From Hyphomicrobiales bacterium (lineage in GTDB: Bacteria > Pseudomonadota > Alphaproteobacteria > Rhizobiales > Phreatobacteraceae), in NCBI GenBank assembly GCA_017304475.1, contig JAFKKV010000056.1, positions 1-32,554 on the forward strand: DNA of 32,554 nucleotides, written 5' to 3'. Both the position numbers and the translations under genes were made by a program. Shown here piece by piece: positions 7,423-14,578 of the stretch. How positions within the stretch are numbered: position 1 is the first letter of the stretch; each line of letters begins with the position of its first letter. The notes below the pieces were generated by a model, which saw nothing but the letters and a program-made list of their open reading frames with translations, was not told the origin of the DNA and ran no database searches.

Positions 7423-8442
7423 ATGCCCAGCATTCCTTTGACGCGCTCCCAGTTGCTTCTTCCCTTCGTCGGAATTCTCGACGAAATGGGCGCGCCGACG
7501 AATTCGCTGCTGGAAAAATTTCGGCTTCCGTCCGCCCTGGAAGAAAAGCACGATCTCTACGTACCGCTCCTGCCGGCGCTCCATTTCGTCGACGCCGCCC
7601 AAAGAGGTCAGGGCATCGAGGATTTTGGCTTCCTCGCCGCTCAGCGGCTGCATTTCACCCATCTCAGTGAAAAGACACGGGCCCTGATCGCCCATTCCCC
7701 GACATTGCTCGTGGCGCTGCGGCATTCCTGCCATTGGGCGTCGCGCGAAGACACCATTCTGACGATGTGGATCGAACAGCACGGCGACCACGCGCGGATT
7801 TGCAGCAGGCTCGCCGGAACGCACGGTGCTCTGCACCTGAAATACGTGCAATGGATTCAGAACATCTTCTCGATCTACACCGTGCGGCAATTTGCGGGGC
7901 CCGGCTGGATGCCGACGGAGATTGCCTTTGAATCGCATTATGCGCCGAGCCCGGCGACACAATCCTCCTGGCCCAATGTGCGGTTCCTGTCAGGCCAGCG
8001 TGCCGCCTGGATCAGCGTGCCGGTCTCGCATCTGAGCCTCCCCAACCGCTCCACCGGACTGTCTCCTCCGCAGCACGATCACGAGGAAGGCCCTTCCGGC
8101 TACGACATTGTCGAACTCCTCAAACTGATGTTGCCGGCCTATCTGGATGAGGGAGCGCCAGCTCTCGCCGACGTCGCGGAGATGGCCGGCGTCAGCGCGC
8201 GCACCTTTCAACGCAAGCTCTCTCTTGTCGGCCTTGCCTATTCGGACATCCTCGAGACGGTCCGGTACGAGCACGCGAGCCGGCTTTTGCGCGACACCAA
8301 TGTCAAGATCATCGAGGTGGCGTTGTCTGCCGGCTACGCCGATCCAGCCCATTTCAGCCGCGCCTTCCGCCGGATTTCCGGCGTTCCACCGCGGCAGTTT
8401 CGAGAGCAATCGCGGAGACGGCAAGCGGGCGAAGCGTTCTGA
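7423..8442 (+). CDS. AraC-family transcriptional regulator
   Basis: This 339-residue regulator has an N-terminal arabinose-binding-like region (about residues 15-210, of the type seen in OruR/ArgR-like AraC proteins). The C-terminal double helix-turn-helix (about 235-330) includes DVAEMAGVSARTFQRKL and the family signature IIEVALSAGYADPAHFSRAFRR-SGVPP (one variable position marked). It probably senses a small molecule and activates genes. It is divergent from the neuromedin-U gene, and all three nearby upstream regions share a repeated CATTTCG element, so the DUF1254 and neuromedin-U genes plus itself are its likely targets. The ligand is unknown. The ATG has only a weak ribosome site. Confidence 0.92.
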   Translation: MPSIPLTRSQLLLPFVGILDEMGAPTNSLLEKFRLPSALEEKHDLYVPLLPALHFVDAAQRGQGIEDFGFLAAQRLHFTHLSEKTRALIAHSPTLLVALRHSCHWASREDTILTMWIEQHGDHARICSRLAGTHGALHLKYVQWIQNIFSIYTVRQFAGPGWMPTEIAFESHYAPSPATQSSWPNVRFLSGQRAAWISVPVSHLSLPNRSTGLSPPQHDHEEGPSGYDIVELLKLMLPAYLDEGAPALADVAEMAGVSARTFQRKLSLVGLAYSDILETVRYEHASRLLRDTNVKIIEVALSAGYADPAHFSRAFRRISGVPPRQFREQSRRRQAGEAF

Positions 8443-8588
8443 ACAGAGCGGGCGGCGGGTTTGCCTGTTGCGATAGGTTTTCCCGCGAAGAGCAGCGTGG
8501 TGGTCACGACCTAATGCTGCTTTCCGAGAGTGGTCGCACGAGACCCGCCGAGGCGGATGCCCCGAAGGAAGAAACTCAACCCGATCGA

Positions 8589-8747
8589 CCCTCTCCCAAA
8601 GGGAGAGGGTGGCGCCGTCAGGCGCCGGGTGAGGGGTCGTCCATCTCCGGAGAGGGCGGTATGCGGCGCGAGCTTCGGCATCAAGTCTCGACGCCTACGC
8701 CCCTCACCCGGCAGCTGACGCTGCCACCCTCTCCCTATGGGAGAGGG
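8589..8747. repeat. Long inverted repeat between AraC and Lrp genes
   Basis: CCCTCTCCCAAAGGGAGAGGG at the left (split by a short loop) and CCCTCTCCC-TATGGGAGAGGG at the right are each hairpins. The whole left arm, including GGCGCC-TCAGGCGCC-GGTGAGGGG, pairs with CCCCTCACCC-GCAGCTGACGC at the right. The core GGCGCCGTCAGGCGCCGGGT recurs at 27.55 kb, tying this element to the dispersed repeat family. It fills the gap between the convergent AraC (ends 8442) and Lrp (ends 8774) genes and may stop both transcripts. Confidence 0.75.
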
Positions 8748-8773
8748 TTGATTCATCAGCGCTTTCCACCCCC

Positions 8774-9244
8774 TCACCCCTCCGGCACCACCGACAAACT
8801 CCGCTTCAGGCATTTCAGCGCGAAGCAGGAGCGCGAGTGGCGCACGCCCGGGATCTTGTAGAGTTTCTTGCGCAGGAACTCCTCGTAGCCGGCGGTGCCG
8901 CTGACCGCGACCTTGATGAAATAGTCGTATTCGCCTGTTGTCAGATAGGCTTCCAGCACTTCGGGCAGCGCCGCCATGGCCGCGCCGAAACGTTCCAGCA
9001 CCTCGTCGTCATGGCGCTCCAGCGTCACCTCGATGATGACGGTTTCGGTCAGGCCGAGGCGCTGCTGGTCGAGGATGGCGGCATAACCCTGGATCGTGCC
9101 GTCCTCCTCCAGCCGCTTGACCCGCTGCCAGCACGGGCTGGTGGAGAGCCCGACCCGGCCGGCCAGCTCGCTCATCGACAGGCGGCCGTCCGCGAGTAGC
9201 TCCTTCAGGATCCGGCGGTCGATGGCATCGAGCGGTCTGGACAA
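8774..9244 (-). CDS. Lrp/AsnC-family transcriptional regulator
   Basis: A 156-residue protein with the N-terminal winged HTH (LDAIDRRILKELLADGRLSMSELAGRVGLS, shown split here as residues 5-34) and SPCWQRVKRLEEDGTI-GY typical of AsnC HTH. A C-terminal RAM/ACT-like effector domain (about 70-150) includes EAYLTTGEYDYFIKV. Such proteins form octamers or dimers of dimers and sense amino acids. Translation appears to begin at TTG (9244-9242) with GGGAG six bases upstream. It is divergent from the ACT-like/PPC/PPC operon across a 162-bp region and is the obvious candidate regulator of that operon and of itself. Confidence 0.92.
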   Translation of the reverse strand: MSRPLDAIDRRILKELLADGRLSMSELAGRVGLSTSPCWQRVKRLEEDGTIQGYAAILDQQRLGLTETVIIEVTLERHDDEVLERFGAAMAALPEVLEAYLTTGEYDYFIKVAVSGTAGYEEFLRKKLYKIPGVRHSRSCFALKCLKRSLSVVPEG

Positions 9245-9406
9245 GGCAGGCTCCCGATCTGCTGCAGCGCAACAATACAGTCGATTTTACCGCCCACCTC
9301 CACTTTAGCCAAACGGTCATTTCGACATGCCTCCCGCCAGCCGCAAATTCGGCAAGTCTTGCTGCGGCCCTTGCCATAGCATGGCCGGCGCTCCGGGGAG
9401 ACCGCC

Positions 9407-9712
9407 ATGCACAGGATCGACTTTCGCACCGACACGCCGCTGGACGACCTGCCGCGTGCCTTCGACATCCTGCGCAAGCTGAACTACCGGCTCGGCGCCG
9501 CCTCCGTGACGGCGGATGACGACCGCCCGGCGCGGATCTCGATCTCTTTCAGCCCGAACGGCCTCCTGTCGGTCGAGACCTTTGTCGCGCTGATCGAGCG
9601 GCTACCCGGCGCCGTCGATATCAGGCATGCCGCGCCGCCCCCGGCCGAACCGCTGCGGCACGACCACGGCACACCCTACGAAAACGCCTCCCGCGAAAGA
9701 GCTCTGGCGTGA
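9407..9712 (+). CDS. Small ACT-like domain protein (hypothetical)
   Basis: The 101-residue protein has a predicted beta-alpha-beta-beta-alpha-beta order. Strand HRIDFRTDT leads into helix PLDDLPRAFDILRKL, then strands around GAASVTADD and ARISISFSPN, a helix SVETFVALIERLPGA and a last strand VDIRHA. This is the ACT fold pattern seen in small acetolactate synthase subunits and other amino-acid sensors, but identity is too low to name it. A Pro/Arg-rich tail follows. GGGGAGA precedes the ATG at good distance. Its stop overlaps the GTG start of the next gene (GTGA), so it is translationally coupled to the PPC-domain genes. It is divergent from an Lrp regulator, itself an ACT-like sensor. Confidence 0.7.
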   Translation: MHRIDFRTDTPLDDLPRAFDILRKLNYRLGAASVTADDDRPARISISFSPNGLLSVETFVALIERLPGAVDIRHAAPPPAEPLRHDHGTPYENASRERALA

Positions 9713-10257
9713 CCGCGACGGCGCCCTTCCCCCGGCCGCGCACGCTGATCCATCCTGGCCGGTTCAACCCGGTGCGCATCCAGAGCCTCGCCTCGGCCTC
9801 GGCGCGGCATGTGCGCCTGGCGCTTCAGCCGGGCCTCAGTCTCTACGACGCGCTGGTCGGCCCGCTCGCGGGCCAGGGCATCACATCGGCCTCGACCACC
9901 ATTCTCGGCGGCTTCTTCGACGATCTCTCCTATTGCGTCGCGCCGCCGGACCCGACTGGCCGGGCGGTCATTGCCTATACCAGCCCGATCGCCGCCGGCC
10001 GCGCCTTCATGGTGTTCGGCAATGCGACCATCGGCAAGAGCCTGACGGGGGCGCCGCTGGTGCATTGCCACGCCGCCATCCGCACCGAGGCCGGCGCCAT
10101 GATGGGCGGCCATATCCTGACCGAGAGCTGCATTGTCGGACCGGAGCCGATCCCCGTGCTGGTCACCTCGCTCGACGATTTCGAGCTGCGGCAGGCCTAT
10201 GACGCGGAAACCAACATCCCCTTGCTGCAACCGCGCGAGATCGCCCTTCATGCCTGA
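9709..10257 (+). CDS. PPC (DUF296) domain protein 1
   Basis: This 182-residue protein starts at a GTG overlapping the previous stop. Residues from about 45 to 165 carry a plant-and-prokaryote-conserved (PPC/DUF296) domain. The metal-binding pattern is intact: VHCHA (His-x-His) followed by MMGGHIL (GGH). In prokaryotes PPC proteins are small, usually trimeric and metal-binding; their function is not established. The N-terminal 40 residues (PFPRPRTLIHPGRFNPVRI) are Arg/Pro-rich. The stop overlaps the ATG of the next PPC gene (ATG 10250, stop ends 10257), so the two are made together. The sequence contains no AT-hook, unlike the plant proteins. Confidence 0.82.
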   Translation: MTATAPFPRPRTLIHPGRFNPVRIQSLASASARHVRLALQPGLSLYDALVGPLAGQGITSASTTILGGFFDDLSYCVAPPDPTGRAVIAYTSPIAAGRAFMVFGNATIGKSLTGAPLVHCHAAIRTEAGAMMGGHILTESCIVGPEPIPVLVTSLDDFELRQAYDAETNIPLLQPREIALHA

Positions 10258-10663
10258 CGCCATTGTCGAGACCGGCCGGATGGGCCGCGTCGCCTATGCC
10301 CGCATCGCGCCGAACGAAGACCTGGTCCAGGGCGTCGAAAAGCTCTGCCTCGCGGAAGGCTTCCGCCACGCCTTCGTGCGCGGCGCGCTCGGCAGCCTGG
10401 TCGATGCGTGCCTGGCCACCCGCGACGGCGGCTTCGTGGCGGTGAAGGGCCCGGCGGTGGAGATCGTCAGCCTCGCGGGCGAGGTGCGCGAGAAACCGGA
10501 CGGGTCGGTCCGTGCGGCGCTGTCCGGCGTGGTCGCCGGCACCGACGGCGCCATTCACGGCGGACCTTTCGTCGCAGGCGCCAATCCGATCTGCATGACC
10601 TTCGAGGTGACGCTGGAGGAATGGCTGCCGGAGGGGCGGCAGGGAGCAGCGAATAGCGAATAG
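10250..10663 (+). CDS. PPC (DUF296) domain protein 2, without the metal-site histidines
   Basis: A 137-residue protein beginning at the ATG inside the end of the preceding gene. RVAYARIAPNEDLVQGVEKL, the EIVSLAGEV strand and the final MTFEVTLEEW fit a PPC domain. Where the first paralogue has VHCHA and GGH, this one has ALSGV and GGP, so the usual metal ligands are missing. It could be an inactive partner in a mixed oligomer. The extreme C-terminus (Ser-Glu-stop) is encoded by the start of a dispersed repeat, GCGAATAGCGAATAG. Frame and overlap exclude the longer upstream start at 10133. Confidence 0.8.
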   Translation: MPDAIVETGRMGRVAYARIAPNEDLVQGVEKLCLAEGFRHAFVRGALGSLVDACLATRDGGFVAVKGPAVEIVSLAGEVREKPDGSVRAALSGVVAGTDGAIHGGPFVAGANPICMTFEVTLEEWLPEGRQGAANSE

Positions 10664-10770
10664 CGAATAGGGATGCGGCGAACCCCGTCGCGCGCAAACC
10701 CTCTCCCACGAAGTCGTGGGCGAGGGTTGGGCGCGTCGCATCATGCCCATTCGCTATTCGCCATTCCCCA
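10649..10770. repeat. MITE-like intergenic repeat, copy B (short form)
   Basis: Left end GCGAATAGCGAATAGCGAAT and right end CATTCGCTATTCGC are terminal inverted repeats. Inside are CGCGCAAACCCTCTCCC and its inverted partner GGGCGAGGGTTGGGCGCG, then CGCATCATGCCCATTCG. This looks like the internal-deletion form of the copies at 16.35 and 27.5 kb. The left end gives the stop codon of PPC gene 2. The remaining stretch 10771-11142 holds no convincing gene: it is open on the plus strand in the frame of the phosphoesterase but has no recognisable domain. Confidence 0.75.
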
Positions 10771-11142
10771 ATCGCCCCATCATGTTCCCGCAATGCTGAA
10801 CGCCGAGGCTCTGGTCCCCGCGCGGATGTGCCGCGCCGGCCGGAGCTCCCCGCGCAAGCCATGCCGCCGACCACGACGATCCTCGACATCGTCAAGGCCT
10901 TGCGATCCCTGGCGCCGGCCGATGCCGGCCCGCGGCACCGCGTCCGGCTCGCCGAGATCGTCCTTGCGTTTCGGCACGGCGATGGGGTCAAATCGCGCCG
11001 TCATGGTTTTGCCGCCGCCCCACCTCGCCTGCCGTCCGGCCCGCCGATGACCACCGCGTCCGGATCGGGCCCGGCTGCCACGCCTGAGACCGCGCGCGGG
11101 AATGGACAACCAGGCCGGGCATCTCGGGCGAAACCGCAGGCG

Positions 11143-12879
11143 ATGCGGCCGATCGTCGATCCGCGCCGGGGCGACGTCGAAGACGATGCACTCTCGACCA
11201 AACGACGCTCGCTGTTCGCGCTCGCCGGCACGCTGGTCGCCGAGATCAGCCTGCCCAAGCTGATCGCCGCCTGGTTCATCCTGATCATCGGCCCGGGCAT
11301 CATGCTTGGTCTCGCGCCCCAGGTCGCGCTCGGCTGGGCCTCCACCTTGCAGGCCAAGATCACCTCACCCTATGCCGGCCTCGGCGCGCTGGCGCTGTTT
11401 CTGGTGGTCGCCGCCATCGGCTGGTTCGGCGGACGGCCGCTGCTGCGCGCGGCAGAGAGCAATTTCTGGCAGCTAAACTCGCTCGCCGTGCAGCCCTTCT
11501 ACGTCGCCTGCCGCGAGACGCTGCGGCATTTCGCCGAGAAGCTCCTGCCTGTAGATGCCAGCGAGGCCGCGCGCGCGACGCTGCGTTCGACCACCTCGGC
11601 GGCCGCCGGCCTGGTGCTCTGCGGCCTGTCGCTGGCAGCCGTCTTGTCGGCCTGGCCGAGCTCGTCCTGGATCGGCGAGATCGCCGATCTCGCCTCGCCC
11701 TATCGGCTCGCCATGACGGCGCTGGCCAATTCGGTCGTGCTGATCGGCGCCTATCTCACCGCGGCGGCCCTCGTCTGGTCGATCGCCGACACCACCATGC
11801 CTCAGCCGCGCGCGCTCGACGATTTCGCCGGCGCATCGGCCGGGCGGCGCTGGCGCATCGCCCATCTCTCCGATCTCCACGCAGTCGGCGAGCCCTATGG
11901 TCTGCGCATCGAAAGCGGCCGCTCCGGTCCGCGCGGCAATGGCCGGATCGCGGCGCTGCTGCAGCGGCTGGAGCTGGTCCACGCGGCCGAGCCGCTCGAC
12001 CGGATCGTCGTGACCGGCGACACCACCGATGCCGGCCGCTCGGCCGAATGGGCGGCCTTTTTCGACCTGCTGCAGCAGCACCCGCGGCTGGCCGAGCTGA
12101 TGCTGATCCTGCCGGGCAATCACGACGTCAATGTCGTCGACCGTGCCAATCCCGCGCGCCTCGACCTGCCGACCAGCCCGAACAAGCGGTTGCGCCTGTT
12201 GCGCGCCCTGTCGGCCATGGCGGCGATCCAGGGCGACCGCATGCGGGTGGTCGACCGCGACAAGGGCGCGCTCGGCACGACGCTCAACGCGGCGCTGAAA
12301 CCGCATCTCGCCAGCTTGACAGGTTTCGCCGATACCGGCGCCTGGCGGCACGCACGGCCGCTCGGCGAGCTATGGCTCGACGTGTTCCCCCAAGTGCTGC
12401 CGCCGGCGACCGAGGACGGCCTGGGCATCATCCTGCTCAACTCCAATGCCGATACGCATTTCTCGTTCACCAACGCGCTCGGCATGGTCTCGGCCGAGGA
12501 TGTCGCGGCGGTCGAAATCGCGCTCACCCGCTATCCCGGCGCCCACTGGATCCTGGGTCTGCATCACCATCTGGTCGAATATCCCATGCCGGCCCGGGCC
12601 TTGTCCGAGCGCATCGGCACCGCGCTGATCAATGGCAGCTGGTTCGTCCGGCGGTTGCGCCGCTTCGCCGACCGGATCGTGATCATGCACGGCCACCGGC
12701 ATGTCGACTGGATCGGCGAATGCGCCGGCCTCACCATCGTCTCGGCGCCCTCGCCCGTCATGGAGGCAAGCGATGCCTGCGAAACCTGTTTCTATGTCCA
12801 CACGCTGGTGGCGGACGAGACGGGGCTGAAGCTGGGTCGACCCGAGCGGGTGGCGCTGAAAGGCGCGAATGGGGATTAG
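11143..12879 (+). CDS. Membrane-anchored metallophosphoesterase (calcineurin-like)
   Basis: About 578 residues from the ATG at 11143. Hydrophobic segments near residues 30-60, 75-95, 155-175 and 190-215 suggest four membrane helices. They are followed by a complete calcineurin-like phosphoesterase domain: SDLHAVG (about 11866), GDTTD (about 12016), GNHD (about 12115), a LHHH segment (about 12559) and HGHRHVD (about 12688). These supply the two-metal ligands. The catalytic domain probably faces the cytosol; the substrate is unknown. The frame is open back to 10828, with other ATGs at 11047 and 10861, but that part is low-complexity and without ribosome sites, so the start is uncertain. The last residues and stop come from a dispersed repeat (GCGAATGGGGATTAG). 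Confidence 0.85.
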   Translation: MRPIVDPRRGDVEDDALSTKRRSLFALAGTLVAEISLPKLIAAWFILIIGPGIMLGLAPQVALGWASTLQAKITSPYAGLGALALFLVVAAIGWFGGRPLLRAAESNFWQLNSLAVQPFYVACRETLRHFAEKLLPVDASEAARATLRSTTSAAAGLVLCGLSLAAVLSAWPSSSWIGEIADLASPYRLAMTALANSVVLIGAYLTAAALVWSIADTTMPQPRALDDFAGASAGRRWRIAHLSDLHAVGEPYGLRIESGRSGPRGNGRIAALLQRLELVHAAEPLDRIVVTGDTTDAGRSAEWAAFFDLLQQHPRLAELMLILPGNHDVNVVDRANPARLDLPTSPNKRLRLLRALSAMAAIQGDRMRVVDRDKGALGTTLNAALKPHLASLTGFADTGAWRHARPLGELWLDVFPQVLPPATEDGLGIILLNSNADTHFSFTNALGMVSAEDVAAVEIALTRYPGAHWILGLHHHLVEYPMPARALSERIGTALINGSWFVRRLRRFADRIVIMHGHRHVDWIGECAGLTIVSAPSPVMEASDACETCFYVHTLVADETGLKLGRPERVALKGANGD

Positions 12880-12942
12880 CGAATAGCGAATTGGGCATGA
12901 CGCGACGAGCGCGCAAACCCTGATCGCTATTCGCCGCTCGGT
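12865..12942. repeat. MITE-like intergenic repeat, copy C (minimal form)
   Basis: GCGAATAGCGAATTGGGCAT and GCGCGCAAACCCT at the left are followed directly by ATCGCTATTCGCCG, the right terminal inverted repeat. The internal hairpins are missing. The copy lies between the converging stops of the phosphoesterase (12879) and the DHDPS-family gene (12949). Confidence 0.65.
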
Positions 12943-12948
12943 CTTCGC

Positions 12949-13845
12949 CTACCGCAGCCGCAGCCGTTCCACCACCTCGCGCACCTGCCGTTCGGCATCG
13001 GCCTCCAGCGGCAGGATCGGCCGTGGCGGGGCGGCCTTGACCAGCCCGAGCGCATTGGCGGCGGCATAGACGACACGCAGGCTGGAATGGGCGATGAACA
13101 GGTCCCAGAGCGGCTGCAGCTCGGCATTCAGCCTGCGCGCCTCGGCAGGCTTGCCGCCGCGCACCGCCCGGACGATCGCCATGCAGGGCTCGGGGAACAG
13201 GCCGCCGACCACGCTGTACCAGGCGTCCCCGCCGGCGATCAGCGTTTCCGTCACCTTCCAGTCGCCCGAATAGCCCAGCGAAAAGTCCCGGCCGACACGC
13301 GCGCGCAGGTCCTCGAGCTGGGCGAAGACATGACCGGCATCGGGCGCCGGGTTCTTCACCGCCGCGATATTGCCGATCTGGCTCAGCCGCGCGATCAGGC
13401 CGGCGGAGAAGGTGAAATGGGTGGTGCCGGGATTGTTGTAGATGCAGACCGGCAGCTTCACCGCCGCCGCCACCGCCTCGAAATGGGCAAAGACCTCGCG
13501 ATCGGTCAGCGGCGTATAGGAGACCGGAGCTAGCAGCAGCGCGTCGGCGCCGGCCTCCTCGGCATCGCGCGCCAGCGCCACCGCCTCGTCGGTGCGCAGC
13601 GCGCCCGAGCCGACCAGGACCGGCGTCTTGCCCTTGGCCACCGCGGCAGCGGCAACGATCGCGCGGCGGCGTTCGGCGCGGGTCAAATAGGGATAGCTGC
13701 CGGTGCTGCCCAGCAGGCCGATGGAATCGACCTTCGCATCGGTCAGCCGCCTGACCAGCCGCTGCAGGGCTTCGACATCGACCCGGCCGTCGGCGTCAGC
13801 GGGTGTGATCGGGAAAGCGGAGAGGCCGCGGAACATCGCATTCAC
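12949..13845 (-). CDS. Dihydrodipicolinate synthase/N-acetylneuraminate lyase family protein
   Basis: About 298 residues, a class I aldolase TIM barrel. Visible elements are AFPITP at the first strand, GSTGSYPYL (the phosphate/carboxylate-binding GTTGE position, here GSTGS), CIYNNPGTTHF with the conserved Tyr, and IAAVKNPAPD with the Schiff-base lysine (coding position about 13356). GDAWYSVVGGLFPE matches the late GGxG strand. The altered first motif suggests an aldolase or lyase of a sugar acid or hydroxy acid rather than the lysine-pathway DapA, as is usual for extra paralogues. AAGGA stands eight bases before a GTG (13845); the ATG at 13836 is the alternative. It follows the peroxiredoxin gene by 44 bp and is probably co-transcribed. 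Confidence 0.87.
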   Translation of the reverse strand: MNAMFRGLSAFPITPADADGRVDVEALQRLVRRLTDAKVDSIGLLGSTGSYPYLTRAERRRAIVAAAAVAKGKTPVLVGSGALRTDEAVALARDAEEAGADALLLAPVSYTPLTDREVFAHFEAVAAAVKLPVCIYNNPGTTHFTFSAGLIARLSQIGNIAAVKNPAPDAGHVFAQLEDLRARVGRDFSLGYSGDWKVTETLIAGGDAWYSVVGGLFPEPCMAIVRAVRGGKPAEARRLNAELQPLWDLFIAHSSLRVVYAAANALGLVKAAPPRPILPLEADAERQVREVVERLRLR

Positions 13846-13889
13846 GGGAGAGGTCCTTGTTCGGGAGGCGGATTTCGGTGCACCGGGCA

Positions 13890-14456
13890 TCAAGCCTTGC
13901 GCTTCAGCCAGGCGATGACTTCGGCGGCATTCCGGTCGGGCGGAAACACCGGATAGAAGACATGTTCGACGCGACCATCGCGGATGACCAGGGTGAAGCG
14001 CTTCATCAGCGTCAGGCCCGAAGTGACGAAGGTCGGCAGCGCCATGGCTGTGGTCAGCGCCAGATCCTCGTCCGACAGGATGGCGAAGGGCAGGTGCAGC
14101 CGTTCGGCCGCCTCGCGCTGATAGGTAGGATCTTGCGTCGACAGGCCGTAGAGATGGTCGACGCCCAAGGCCTTCAGCTCGGCGAAGTGGTCGCGAAAAG
14201 CGCAGGATTGCGGCGTGCAGCCGCGCGCGCCGGGGATCATGTCCCAGCCTTCGGGATTGTCGGTGCCGGGCCGGCCGGTGCGCGGATAGGCATAGACCAC
14301 GGTCAGGCCCAGCAGCGCCGAGAGGTCGACGCGCGCGCCGTCGGTGGCGGTGAGCGGAATGGGCGGCACCGGGCTGCCGGCGAGATGGCGCGCCGCGCCA
14401 TCATCGAGCGGCGCGGGAATGGTGGACCAATCGGGAGCCTCGACCGAACCGGCCAT
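13890..14456 (-). CDS. Peroxiredoxin (AhpC/TSA family)
   Basis: This 188-residue thioredoxin-fold protein has VVYAYPRTG at the first core strand and IPGARGCTPQSCAFRD, which carries the likely peroxidatic Cys80 and a second Cys85. LYGLSTQD and LPFAILSDEDLAL follow as in peroxiredoxins. It should reduce hydrogen peroxide or alkyl peroxides in the cytosol. The CTPQSC form belongs to a subgroup in which both cysteines stand in one helix, as in atypical 2-Cys enzymes. The ATG at 14456 begins an N-terminal extension of about 30 residues before the fold. The neighbouring DHDPS-family gene lies downstream on the same strand. Confidence 0.9.
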   Translation of the reverse strand: MAGSVEAPDWSTIPAPLDDGAARHLAGSPVPPIPLTATDGARVDLSALLGLTVVYAYPRTGRPGTDNPEGWDMIPGARGCTPQSCAFRDHFAELKALGVDHLYGLSTQDPTYQREAAERLHLPFAILSDEDLALTTAMALPTFVTSGLTLMKRFTLVIRDGRVEHVFYPVFPPDRNAAEVIAWLKRKA

Positions 14457-14578
14457 GGACGGATTCCTTCATCTGAGGCGCCGGTCCATAGATGATGACT
14501 GGCCTTGGCAACAGCACCAGTAGGCCAGGCTCGACAAGACCACTTTGAGCGGCGGAAGAATGCCTCCGCGCCCTCGCC

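Noticed and set aside
9317..9332. GGTCATTTCGACATG upstream of the Lrp gene, resembling the AraC-region element
   Set aside because: Only the first half-site matches; there is no second CATTTCG 31-32 bp away, so it may be chance.
12949..13845. Assignment of the aldolase gene as dapA
   Set aside because: The GTTGE position reads GSTGS and the gene sits beside a peroxiredoxin rather than lysine genes, so a general DHDPS-family call is safer.
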